Assembly: GCA_033807775.1 (NCBI GenBank)
Contig: CM066320.1
Span: 184,189,784-184,253,783 of the forward strand
Reading direction: 5' to 3'
Origin: Saussurea involucrata
Taxonomy: Eukaryota; Streptophyta; Magnoliopsida; Asterales; Asteraceae
DNA: 64,000 nt
Below, in pieces: positions 31,965 to 43,549 of this stretch. The position numbers and the translations under genes were made by a program. The notes beneath the pieces are model-generated. The model saw only the letters and a program-made list of their open reading frames with translations, was not told the origin of the DNA and did no database searches. Each line of letters starts with the position of its first letter. Within the stretch, counting starts at the first letter, position 1.

Positions 31965-33169
31965 TCACGTAGCACCTCGGTGATGTTTCCATTGTACTTT
32001 CAACACCACATCCTTATGTCGCAACTTCTTAGTCGTTCTTTCTAAAATTGCTTTCGGTTCCTCCACGCAATGACTCTTCTCATCCACTCTTACTTCAGTA
32101 AGTGGAATTATATCATTCTCTTCGGCTAAACATTTTCGAAGATAACAGACATGAAAGGTATTGTGGATTCCTTCCAATTCGGGTGGAAGATCCAACTGAT
32201 ATGCTTGAAGTCCAACTTTCTTAGTTATGGTGAAAGGTCCAAGAAAATGAGGACTCAACTTTCCACGTTTACCAAACCTTATCACACCTTTCCACGGAGA
32301 TACCTTAAGCATCACACGCTCCCCAACTTGGAATTCTTTCGGCCTTCTTTTCAGATCGGCGTAACTCTTTTGTCGATCTTGAGCCGCCTTCATGTGCTTC
32401 CGAATCTCTTTCACTTTATCAGCCGTTTGTTGAACAAGTTCAGGACTAGCAAATTGTTGTTCTCCAGGTTCTAACCAACACACTGGAGTTCTACACTTCC
32501 GTCCATACAAAGCTTCGAAATGTGCTATTCCAATACTGGAATGATAACTATTGTTGTACGCAAACTCCACTAAAGGTAAATGTGTATCCCAGTTACCTTC
32601 AAAGTCTAACACACATGACCTGAGCATATCTTCCAAAGTCTGAATGGTTCTTTCACTTTGCCCGTCCGTTTGTGGATGGTACGCAGTGCTCAAATTTACT
32701 CTTGTGCCCAATTCTTCTTGTAGTGACTGCCAAAACCTTGAAGTAAATCGGATGTCACGATCAGAAACTATAGACACTGGAATACCATGTCTTGACACCA
32801 CTTCATCAATTTAAAGCTTGGCTAACTTATCAATCGATGATGCTTCTTTCATTGCCAAAAAGTGAGCACTCTTGGTCAACCGATCCACGATTACCCATAT
32901 GGTATCGTTACCCTTTGACATTCTTGGTAACTTCATCACAAAATCCATGCTAATCTTATCCATTTCCATTCCGGAATCTCCAAAGATTGCAGACTTCCAT
33001 AGGGTCTTTGATGTTCAACCTTCACTAATGAGCACGCCACCCATTTTTCTACAATTTGTGACACATCTAACTTCATAGCTGGCCACCAATAGTGTAGCTT
33101 CAAATCCCTATACATCTTAGTACTTCCAGGATGTATAGAATATTTATACTTGGAACAGTTTGACCCCAC
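31965..33169 (-). pseudogene. Family C integrase, disabled
   Basis: The zinc-binding N-terminal region lies at 32936-33169 (YSIHPGSTKMYRDLKLHYWWP). Its C..C half is degenerate (VACSLVKVEHQRP). The core 31965-32801 has SIVSDRDIRFTSRFW (second Asp) and DGQSERTIQTLED (Glu). The first Asp lies in the broken stretch between the two. The C-terminal part has MLKVSPWKGVIRFG and HNTFHVCYLRKCLAEE. The chromodomain-like end (VLKVQWKHHRGAT) stops early through a frameshift at about 31965. Confidence 0.88.
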
Positions 33170-34446
33170 GACTATCTTCAGTCAGTTGAAGACGCTGTTT
33201 GATCATGACTTCCTCTTTCAAGTTTTCTTCCAATAAGGATTCCGCTTGTGCCGCTTTTATCCTTTCAAACAAACTTGACGTCACATCAATTCTGGCGTTA
33301 GTTGGTTTCAAGCACCCACTATATTCCTTTCTACTTAAAGCATCAGCCACAACATTTGCTTTACCGGGATGGTAATGCAATTCACAATCATAGTCTTTAA
33401 GTAGTTCTAACCAACGGCGCTGCCTCATGTTCAACTCTTTCTGATCGAAGACATGCTTCAAACTCTTATGATCAGTGAAGAGAGTACACTTTGTTCCATA
33501 CAGATAATGTCTCCATAATTTCAATGCAAACACTACTGCTGCAAGTTCTAAATCATGGGTGGGGTAATTCTTCTCATGTTCTTTAAATTTCCTTGATGCG
33601 TAAGCAATCACCTTGCCTCGTTGCATCAACACACACCCCAAACCCATCTTTGACGCGTCACTATACATAACCAAATCTTCTGTTCCTTCTGGTAGTACAA
33701 GAATAGGAGCTTCACACAGCTTCTGTCGTAATGTCGTGAAAGCTATTTCTTGCTTTTCAGTCCATACAAACTTCACATTCTTCCGAGTCAGAATGGTCAA
33801 GGCAGAAGCGATCATTGAGAAGTCTTATATAAACCTCCTGTAATAACCTGCTAGACCCAAGAAACTCCTTATCTCTGACGCACTCTTCTGTGTTTCCCAG
33901 TTCGTCATTGCTTCTATCTTTACCGGATCTACTTTGACTCCTTTCGAAGTAATCACATGCCCCAGAAATTGTACCTCTTTTAACCAAAATTCACACTTTG
34001 AAAATTTTGCGTACAATTTCTCCTTCCTTAGAACTTCCAAGACTTCACGAAGGTGATATTCATGATCGTCTTCATTCTTAGAATAAACAAGTATGTCATC
34101 AATGAACACGATGACAGACTTGTCTAAGAATGGTCGACATACCATGTTCATCAAATCCATGAACACGGCTGGAGCGTTTGTCAACCCAAATGGCATCACA
34201 AGAAATTCATAACGTCCGTATCTCATTCTGAACGCCGTCTTGGGACATCTTCCTCCCTTACTCGCACTTGATGATATCCCGACCTCAGATCCATTTTTGA
34301 AAAGCATCCCGCACCTTGGAGTTGATCAAACAAATCTTCAATCCTTGGAAGCGGATACTTATTCTTAACAGTCACCTTATTCAGCTCCCTATAGTCGATG
34401 CACATCTCATAGTGCCATCCTTTTTCTTAACAAATAATACCGGAGC
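33144..34446 (-). pseudogene. Family C reverse transcriptase and RNase H, disabled
   Basis: RT motifs in order: MCIDYRELNKVTVKN, FSKMDLRSGYHQ, VMPFGLTNAPAVFMD, then FIDDILVYSK (catalytic Asp pair). The thumb ends GLAGYYRRFI, followed by TAA at 33822 where related elements have Gln, a C-to-T type change. RNase H: YSDASKMGLG, ELAAVVFALK, FTDHKSL and the conserved HPGKANVVADALSR. Frame changes occur near 34230-34310 and 34410-34450. Confidence 0.9.
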
Positions 34447-34449
34447 TCC

Positions 34450-36504
34450 TCAAGGTGAAGAACTAAGCCTAACAAATCCTTTGTCGAGCAGTTCTTGTAT
34501 CTGAGACATTATTTCTTTCATTTCAGCTGGCGCTAAACGGTACGGTGATCGCGCTATCGGTGCTGCTCCAGGAATAAGATCAATTCGGAACTCTACTTGT
34601 CGTTCTGACGGTAGACCTGGAAGATCATTAGGGAATACATCTGGGAATTCCTGTACTACCCTTATGTCTTCTACTTGTTTCTTTTTTGCTTTAACATCTA
34701 GAACATATGCTAAGTAGGATGAACATCCTTTTACCAAACATTTACGCGCCTTTGCAACAGAAATTAATGGGACTTCCCCTTTTCTCTTTTCCCCGAAGAT
34801 GAATACATTATCATTGTCAGGCATAGGAATCCGAATTAATTTCTTAGCACATAGAATCTCTGCCTGATTAGTTGTCAACCAATCCATACCCACAACTAAA
34901 TCAAATCCCCCAATTTCCATTAACATCAAGTCAATCGGAAAATTCTTTTCCCCTATCAAAATCAGACAACCCTCAAGTCTTTCACGAACTAAGACTTGAC
35001 CCCCGTTAGCTATCTCGACTACTAAGGCATCTTCCAAGGTAGTGACAGGCATAGCTAACTTTTGATAGAACGATTTTGATACAAACGACAGATTGGCGCC
35101 ACAATCAAATAATATTCGTGCGGGAATAGAATTAACAACAAAGGTACCAGAAACAACATCTTTGGATTCCTTTGCCTCATCAGCCGTCATATGAAATGTC
35201 TGACCCGTTGGCTTAGGAGTATTTGGCTTCTTTCCCCGATCTCCACTCTTCTTCAGCTTTGGACAATCCCTTCGGAAGTGACCGGGTTGTTTACACTCGA
35301 AACAGGTCAACCCTTGAATAGGACAACTTGCAGCTTGATGACCAGGTTTTCCACATTTGAAACATTCACTTCCTACCACCCGACACGGGCCAAAATGCTT
35401 ACTTCGAAACTTCTGGCACCAGTTTGGTTCCCTACAAGACTCGTAACGAATATTCTTGCCAAACGATTTAGATTTCTGAGAAGACTCCGAACGGCCTTCC
35501 CATTTTCGTTTCTCTCCTCCTTGTGTCTTTTCTTCCTTATCTTTAGCATAAACCTCTTCTATTACCTTAGCTTCTTCGATCGTCTCCCTTAATGTCGAGG
35601 CTTTAGAGTTTCGTACTCGAGACATCATGTCAGCTGGTAAGCCCTTCAGATAGGCTTTAATTTTCTCCTTCTCAGTTGGAGCCACATGCCCCACTAAATT
35701 CAGCTTTTCCATGAATAAATGAGTGTACTCCCGAACAGACGAAGTACCCTTCTTAAGAGTCCGAAACTCTTCTTCAATTCGGTCCATCTCGTTCTCGTTA
35801 CAATATTCTTCTAAAATCTTTCTTTTGAACGACTCCCACGTCATAGCATCCAAGACTGGAGCCGTCACGGTCTATGTTACGATATTCCACCAGGTTAAAG
35901 CGTTGCCTCGTAACATTTCAGAACCGAACCTGACTTTCGATTCCTCGTCACATTCACAAGCTCGAAAAGCTAGTTCCATTTCTCTAAGCCAGTTCATGCA
36001 TGCTATCGGATTATCTGCTCCAACAAACTCCGGTGGTTTGCAACTCAGAAACGTTTTATAAGAGCAAACTCTCTCCACTCACCTGTTAACATTCACTACA
36101 GGAATATGAGGTGGAGTTACTACACCAGTACCCGTCTCCGGTCGTCGTGACTCAGTACTTCTATTATTTAATGCTTTCATAAACATTTCTTGTTGTTGTG
36201 CCAGTGTTGTATTCATCGCTCGCATCATATTTTCCATCATGCGAGATTCCATTGTAGACTCGGTTGTCACTGGATTAGAGGTACCGGTACTCGTTCTTTG
36301 TGGTTGACTTTCTACTCCTCCTATTAAAGGTGGCCTCGGTGGACTTTCGTGTGTTCCACCTATTTCAGGTTGCTTCTCCACCACCCAATCATTTACTGCC
36401 CTATCTTCCGAAGAATTAGGGGACCTGGTTGGTGTATTCACCATCGTATTCTGATATAGCACAAAGCGATAACCATAAGAAATGGTTACACGTATCCCAA
36501 ACAC
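34450..36504 (-). pseudogene. Family C gag-protease, two internal stops
   Basis: One frame from MVNTPTRSPNSSED (near 36445) to 34450. Gag core NWLREMELAFRACEC and NALTWWNIVT. Zinc knuckles CFKCGKPGHQAASC and CFECKQPGHFRRDC near 35250-35360. Protease and linker to RT up to PYRLAPAEMKEI. Stops lie at 36079-36081 and 35869-35871. The truncated sister copy at 62724 has sense codons at both positions. The protease active site reads FDCGANLSF instead of the usual FDSGA, a Ser-to-Cys change next to the catalytic Asp. The RT start is out of frame. Confidence 0.88.
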
Positions 36505-36783
36505 AAGAGACGTACTTTAACGTTTATTATTCACTGTAACAATTCAGAAACAAGTACGCTTGCATAACAATATATTCATAATAACAGTAGCTAATTGAAA
36601 TTGTGAACATACTATACATGAGAATCCTCGTTACCATCGTTACAGTGCTTAATTCACGTATTTCCGTCGACTCTAAGACTATCCCGTCTTAGTACTTCTA
36701 CCCATATCTCACAAATCATAACTTAATTCATCTCAACTTAAGTCTAGGTATCTCACAATCATACCTAGTTCACTTAAACTACA

Positions 36784-36795
36784 GCTCTGATACCA
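36784..36795 (-). promoter_or_regulatory. Family C primer binding site (tRNA-iMet)
   Basis: The minus strand reads TGGTATCAGAGC, three bases inside the 5' LTR edge at 36799. Confidence 0.9.
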
Positions 36796-36798
36796 TAT

Positions 36799-38647
36799 TG
36801 TAACACCCTAAAAACCAAGGTAAATTTAAACCTTAAAATTTATCAGAGTTAATCATAATTTCGTCCAAACTTTTATACATAAGCGGAGAATTAACTATGA
36901 GGGTTCATATACACATTTTGAATTATCAAAACAACCTATCAATCTAATCCTGACAACTACGATTAGATTAAATTGGTTGTCTAGGTCATTCATCAAAAGC
37001 ATCCTCGCATAAGCTAACTTCTCCACCTAGCACCAAAAGTCGAATACCAAAACACTCGTCCCTCTTCCCGTTACTTCCCCAAGCTCGTACCTGGTAAGAA
37101 AATTTAATTTGAAACGATTAGGCTTACGCCTAGTGAGAACACCCATTTTCAAATTAAAACTTTAACAGCTTTGGAAACTCAAATAATCAAAGCGTACAAA
37201 CAAACCTGGTTTGCCATCATTCTTACCGTACGTCTACACATCTTACCAAGACGGGAACATACTTGATTCCATGAGTATGACCAACATTCAGAAAGTTATG
37301 TCATCACATTCGAGAGCCTACTACGAATCATTACAGATTCTAGATCATCGCTCATGTCCAAGAAATTACAATTTACTTTATGCCTATTTCTTGGAGTGGA
37401 AGTAGAGATTACAATTTACTTTATGCCTATCTCTAACCTTCCCATAGAAATCAGGAATTACAATTTACTTTATGCCTATTCCAAGATTTCTACTCACAAT
37501 ATGAAATGGAAATTACAATTTACTTTATGCATATTCCTCATTTCTCATCACCTTACGAAATGGGAATTACAAGTTACTTTACGCCTATTCCTCATTTCAG
37601 GTCAACGGGAATTACAAGTTACTTTATGCCTATTCCACGTTACAAATACTACCAGTGCCTATGGATCCATTACACTTACTATACACAAGCATAGTATCAA
37701 ACTAAATCAAACCTCCAAGCCTAACACTCTAACATCCAAATATAGGTATGTTCAAGCTGCTAGGATTGTATTTCAATTTATCAAACATACTTTGCCAAAA
37801 GTTATCAAAACTCCTAGTTACCGGAAACTCAGAAGTATCCGAAACATCAAAAGTGACCGGACAACAGAAGTTTCAGGACACCTCAACTATCCGGACGTCA
37901 CAACTTACCGGACATCATAACTTTATCGGACATCAAACCTATCCGGATATTATCGGAAGTATATACAATCCGGATGACATCCGGAAACCAACGTAATCCG
38001 GATACCATCCGGTATTTATTTTATTCGGAAACTTAGACACTTACTAGATCTCTTCACTCCCGGACACCGCTGATAAGGAATTATCGGACACTTGTCAAAT
38101 TATCCGGTAACTTCGACCTGTACACCAAAAATCCAATCCAGACCACTATGTGTTTCACCCAGCTTATTTTACACGCATCCATTCAGTCCCAATACAATTT
38201 ATACTAGCATCTTACTGCTTAATTTGAAAGAAAAATGCGGCTTTAAGCAAAAAGGGAGGATGAACTGACCTGAAGAAGCTTTCGACCCACAAACCAAAAT
38301 CCAGAAATCCAATCCTTCTTTCCACTGATTCAATAGCCTATTGGAAGGTGATTCAAACTTGTAATTACCAAACTGATTTAGAAAATAAAGGAGATGATTT
38401 CAAACCCTTACCGTAAGGAAATCAAATTCTTGATTTTTTTTTCTTCTTCTTTGTTTGTTGCCAAACCCCACTTCTCATTTCAGCCGACCTCCACATTTAA
38501 ATATGACACATTTCAAATTGACCCTCCAACTTATCCATAATCAGATTTTAACTCCAAAAATCACAAATTAACTATTTTATCCGTTAACTTCAAACTCTTA
38601 ACTTTCAAAATAAATTACAAAGGCAATGTAATTTTTGGGGTGTTACA
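36799..38647 (-). mobile_element. Family C 5' LTR (right)
   Basis: 1849 bp. The same hairpin array is at about 37354-37640, with a few arm changes. The CCGGA cluster is at about 37820-38100. It differs from the left LTR by scattered substitutions and small indels, so this insertion is older than D. Confidence 0.9.
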
Positions 38648-38652
38648 TTTAG

Positions 38653-39182
38653 GAAAGCTTCTACAAGGATCTCAAGAGTATTAAGTGTGCAAGCTTTAAG
38701 TGGTTACTTCTCCATCTTAGGGTTTCCTCTTTTGCTAGGGTTTCACTCTACAAACCTTAGGTAAGTGATCTATACTAGCAAGAGCTTCAAGAATGATCAT
38801 TATGGGTTACTATGAGATTTATGATTGTTGATTTTGTGTCATTTAGGGCTTTCCCTAGGAAATTGAGGTTTTGTCTCTACAAACCCGTCTTGGTGAGTAC
38901 TCTTTCACTTTATGCATTTATTTTCACCCTATACCGTTAAGATGGTGGATTTGCTCTTATTTATGATTTTCACTCTAAAACTAGGGTTTAGCCTAAGGAG
39001 TAATTACTTGGTGGATATAACCTTTATGTGTATGTGCATGGTCATATTAGCATTTCGACGAATGAAAGATGCATGCCCGTACGATACATATATATATACA
39101 TATAGCATGTGTGTGTATTTATACATTCATAATCTTAAGGGAGTGGGTATGTACACACATATACATGGGTGTACGTACATAT

Positions 39183-39213
<31 letters not shown>

Positions 39214-40244
39214 ATTATACATAAAATGGCTTATTGACATACTTGTATGTGTATGCTCTTGTAGTTGCTATTTAATTGAGAATTCTTCTCCGTGTGGATG
39301 TGATATAGAGTAAGGAAAACAAATACAAATGTGGAGTCATATACCATGCTAAACTTGTAGAGAAATATTTAATTGTATACATGATCATGATTGGGTATTG
39401 TTGTAGTCTATCTCCTTGTGCACGAGGATTTAGACCTTTATGGACCAATTGTTCATTTTATGGTTGGCCGTTTTGGGTCACTAGCGAGTAGGCAATAAGG
39501 GACGTTGGGGTTCTTGAGGTGTAATTCGTCTAGTTTGGATATGCAATGTGGTCCCGTAAGTCCTTGAGGTGTACCTCGACGGAGTAGGCACTAAAGGCAT
39601 GAAAATGAGATGGTTTGAGGTTGTGATGTGTTTATGGCATGGGAACTAGGACCGGGACTTGAGGTGCAATCCGATAACATCGTGGGTGACTCCATTCTCG
39701 TGTTCTTGTCACCCTGGTGGTAACAGGTCTCCCCCGTAATTAGAGAAATGTCTCTTTTGTATTATGTTCAGGTGTGGACTATCTTGGCTAAATGGAAAGT
39801 GGTAATGTAATATCACATGGAGCCGGTATCTTTACTTTATGACGCAATTATTATGTTTTCTCCAATACTATATGCATCAATTTAAATCTCACTAGACTTC
39901 CGGTCTAACACTTTATGTTGTATGCTTTGTGGATTTCAGGTTCCACCTAGCGGTATGTCTAGATCGCGTCTTTTGCCGACCACGCTTAGGAGCTTGGAGG
40001 GTCGGGCTTTTGGGATCGAGATGAGGGATTTTTGGAGATATAGTGACACCCAGATTAATCTAGCTTACTTTAATTCTAGATTAATAGGTTGTTGTGTATT
40101 ATGTCTCAATACTCCTATGTTTAAGCATTGTCCAAACTATCCCATTGCATTTAAGGGTTTTAGTTGGCTTATATTTTGAAGTTTAAATTTACCCATTTTC
40201 TGAAAATTCCCTTTATTTATTGTCTAAAAATTTAGGGTGTTACA
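38653..40244 (+). mobile_element. Family A middle LTR, part 2
   Basis: Resumes with GAAAGCTTCTACAAGG directly after the second TTTAG and ends GGTGTTACA at 40244. It is followed by a primer binding site (40247-40259). This LTR therefore serves both as 3' LTR of unit 1 and 5' LTR of unit 2. Confidence 0.92.
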
Positions 40245-40592
40245 AGTTGGTATCAGAGCTCTAGTTTAAGTGAACTAGGTGTGCTAGTATGATGCCTAGA
40301 CTGAAGCTGAGACCATTAGGTGATGAAATGTGAGGAAACTGGGTAGAAACATTAAGATGGGACGTTTCGGAGTCGGCAGAAATTACGTTATTGTGAATTA
40401 TGAAAGTGGTAACGAGAATTCTTATGTGTAATGTGTTCATAATTTCAATTAGCTATTGGTATTATGAATATATTGTTACGTGAGCATGCTTGATTGCTAT
40501 GATTATAAGGATCAATGATTGTTCTAGTACGTTTCCTTATGTTATCTCGTAGGCTATGTTCTTACCTTTATTCTCGTATGTGACAGACAAGA

Positions 40593-42026
40593 ATGGTAAA
40601 TACTCGGGGTAGAACCCAGACTTCGCCGGAAGGTAATGCCGTGACAGAATCCACGATCGATCAACCGAACATCGATGCCTCAGCTTTGCCTCCTCCACTT
40701 CCGCCTTTGTTGGGTGGTAGGGTGGAGCAGATTCCATGAAGAAATATTGCCTCTACCAACCCGGTCATGATGAAAGTGGCCCCTCAAACTCAAATGATGG
40801 ACATGATGAGGGCCATGAATGATACCATGGTCAAAGAACAGGAGTTATTCATGAAACTGTTAGAGGACAGAGACGCTAACCCGCGCCGTCACGAAACAAT
40901 TGAAGAAAATGTGGGTGTTGTGGGGTCCGGGGGAACAGATGATGAAAACCGGACCGATGGATTAGTTACTTTGGAGACAAGGCCGACGGGAAGGGTATGC
41001 TCCTACAAAACCTTCCTATATTGTAAACCACCGGAGTTTGCCGGTTCTGACAATCCAGTTGCCTGCATGAACTGGATTCGGGAAATTGAGCAAGCCTTCA
41101 GGGCTTGTGACTGTGAAGAAAACCAGAAAGTAAAGTTTGGCTCTCAAATGCTCCGAAGTTCAGCTTTAACTTGGTGGAACGTCTACACCTCCACCCTAGA
41201 GGTTTCAGTATTAGCTAAAATGTCTTGGCCGGCATTCAAGAAGAAAATTTTAGAGGAGTATTGTAACGAGCAAGAGATGGATATGATTGAGGAGGAGTTC
41301 CGATCATTAAAGAAGAGAAATATATCGGTGAAGGAGTACACCCGCATCTTTATGGAAAAGTTGAACCTTGTGGGGCATGTGGCCCCGACTAGGAAAGAGA
41401 GAATGAAGGCGTATTTGAGAGGACTGTCGGCGAACATGATGGTGATGGTCCGAAATTCGAAGGCCACTAATCTTTGTGAGGCTATTGAAGAGGCAAAAGT
41501 GATGGAAAAAGTTTATGCAAGAGATAGTGAAGAAAGGCAAAGGGTCGGAGAGAAAAGGAGATGGGAGAACTCTCCAAACGTTTTTGAGGAACCGAGGGCT
41601 CAACCCAGTGGAAAAGGGGGAGACGATCGTCGTGAGGCAAAGTGGTGTCCTAAGTGTAAAAGTAAGCACTTCGGCTCATGCATTTCGGGTCAAGCTCCGT
41701 GCTACAAATACGGGAAGACGGGATACATCAGTCCGGACTGTCCTATAAGAGGGACGGTGTGCTATGAATGTAAGGAGATGGGACACATGAGGAGAGAGTG
41801 TCCCAAGTTGAAAGGAGATGCAAGAGGGACATACTCTGGAAGCCAACCAAGGAAGGAGACCATCCCTAAGGTTCAAGGGAGATCCTTTCAAATGATAAGG
41901 GAGAAAGCGAAGGAAACTGCAGACGTAGTGTCGGGTACGTTCTTACTCAACTTCTTACCCGCTTGGGTATTGTTTGATTCTGGCACCAACTGCTCTTTTG
42001 TTCGAATGTGTTTGGCAAATCTTTGA
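40593..42026 (+). pseudogene. Family A unit 2 gag and protease start, one stop
   Basis: The ATG at 40593 opens the same Gag as unit 1. A single TGA at 40737 interrupts it where unit 1 has AGA. After it 419 codons are open to 42026. The Gag core is complete (NWIREIEQAFRACDC, ALTWWNVYTS, HVAPTRKERMKAYLRG). The first zinc knuckle is degenerate (CYKYGKTGYISPDC, Cys and His both Tyr), the second is intact (CYECKEMGHMRREC). The protease active site LFDSGTNCSF is present but the protein ends 10 residues later, as in unit 1. The readable Gag in a pol-deleted element suggests a Gag-only, helper-dependent lifestyle. Confidence 0.85.
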
Positions 42027-43507
42027 ATGTGTCTGTTAGTATACTACCCGAGGTTTTAGTTATAGAGTAGCGAATGGTCAACAAGTAGTGTTGAGGGAAG
42101 TTCTGGATAAATGTCAACTAGAGGTTAGTGGTGAATTCCTTGTGGCAAACCTCAAGGATGATACAATGGTGAAACATCATCTTCTATTGACGGAAGATAG
42201 TAGGGGACTGAAACTTTTCCTAAGGGCGGATTTGGGTGCCTAAAATCGGAGGGTGTCGGGAGTTACTTATGGAAGAAACCCACAAGTCAAAGTACTCTGT
42301 ACATCCCGGAAGTGCCAAGGTGTATAGAGATCTGGAGTTGAACTATTGGTGGCCGGTGTTGTGGAAAATGCGGCACGTGTTCGCTAGTGGAAGCCGAGCA
42401 TCAACGACCCCATGGTAGTTTTCGATCCCTTGAAATACTGGAGTGGAAGTGGGACCACATCACGATGGATTTCGTGACGAAGCTACCAAAGACTTTAAAA
42501 GGTCACGACACCATTTGGGTAATTGTGGATCGAATGACCAAGAGAGCTCACTTCTTGGCTATGCGGGAAACGCTACCATTGGACAAATTGGGAAGATTGT
42601 ATATTAACGAAGTGGTCTCGAGGCACGGGGTGCCATTGTCTATTGTATCCGACCGGGATAGCCGTTTCACTTCTCACTTTTGGAATGCCTTCCAAAGAGA
42701 AATGGGGACAAAGGTGAAATTGAGCACGGCTTATCACCCTCAAACTGACGGACAAAGCGAGAGGACAATCCAAACATTGGAAGATATGTTGAGGTCGTGT
42801 GTTATTGACTTCGGGGGGAATTGGGACTCTCATCTCCCATTGGTAGAATTTGCGTACAATAACAGTTACCACTCGAGTCTTGGGGTGGCACCATTTGAAA
42901 TCTTGTATGGACGAAAGTGTAGAACACCCGTTTGTTGGCTTGAAGCTGGTGAAAAAAAAAACAGTTTGTCGGACCCGAGATTGTGCAAGAAACAGCCGAC
43001 AAGGTAAAATGCATTCGGAAGCGGTTTAAAGCCGCTCAATATCGTCAAAAGAGTTATGCCGATAAAAAGAGACGGTCGATGGAATTCCATGTGTATGATC
43101 GTGTAATGTTGAAGGTCTCTCCTTGGAAGGGGATCAGTAGGTTTGGAAAGCGTGGGAGGCTTAGTCCCCGTTTTCTTGGACCTTTTCTGATCTTGGAGCG
43201 AGTAGGACTTCAAGCATACAAGTTGGAGCTACCACCCGAGATGAGCGGTATTCACCCTACATTTCATGTTTGCTACTTACGAAAGTTCTTAGTGGAAGAA
43301 AAGGACGTCATTCCCCTATCGGAAATCCGGGTGGACAATAACCGTTGCGTAGAGGAACCGGAATCCATTTTGGAAAGGATGACGAAGAAGCTTCGTCATA
43401 AAGAAGTAGTGATGGTAAAGGTACAATGGAAGCACCATCGAGGGGCAAACATATCATGGGAGTCCGAGGAGGACATGAAGAGGCGTTACCCTCATCTTTT
43501 TGCCTAG
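42027..43507 (+). pseudogene. Family A unit 2 integrase without RT/RNase H
   Basis: The same RT-RNase H deletion as unit 1 lies at about 42140. The integrase zinc region is at 42236-42418 (HKSKYSVHPGSAKVYRD). The core at 42387-43007 has ITMDFVTKLP, SIVSDRDSRFTSHFW and DGQSERTIQTLED, so all three D,D,E residues are present. A run of ten A at about 42953-42962 marks a frameshift. The C-terminal part 42983-43507 continues with MLKVSPWKGISRFG and the chromodomain-like VKVQWKHHRGANISWE. It ends just before the polypurine tract. Confidence 0.88.
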
Positions 43508-43549
43508 CACGAATTTCGAGGATGAAATCTTCTTCAAGGAGGGGAGGAT

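Larger units (their letters stand above)
29976..38647 (-). mobile_element. Family C Gypsy retrotransposon (chromovirus-like), 8.7 kb
   Basis: LTRs at 29976-31868 and 36799-38647 start TGTAACA and end TGTTACA. TTTAG flanks both sides (29971-29975, 38648-38652). It is coded on the minus strand in the order gag, protease, RT, RNase H, integrase, chromodomain-like tail, which is the Ty3/Gypsy order. Motif similarity suggests the Tekay/Del chromovirus group. It is inserted in the middle family A LTR and is therefore younger than A. Several stops and frameshifts disable it. A second, truncated copy lies at 62444-63828. Confidence 0.92.
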
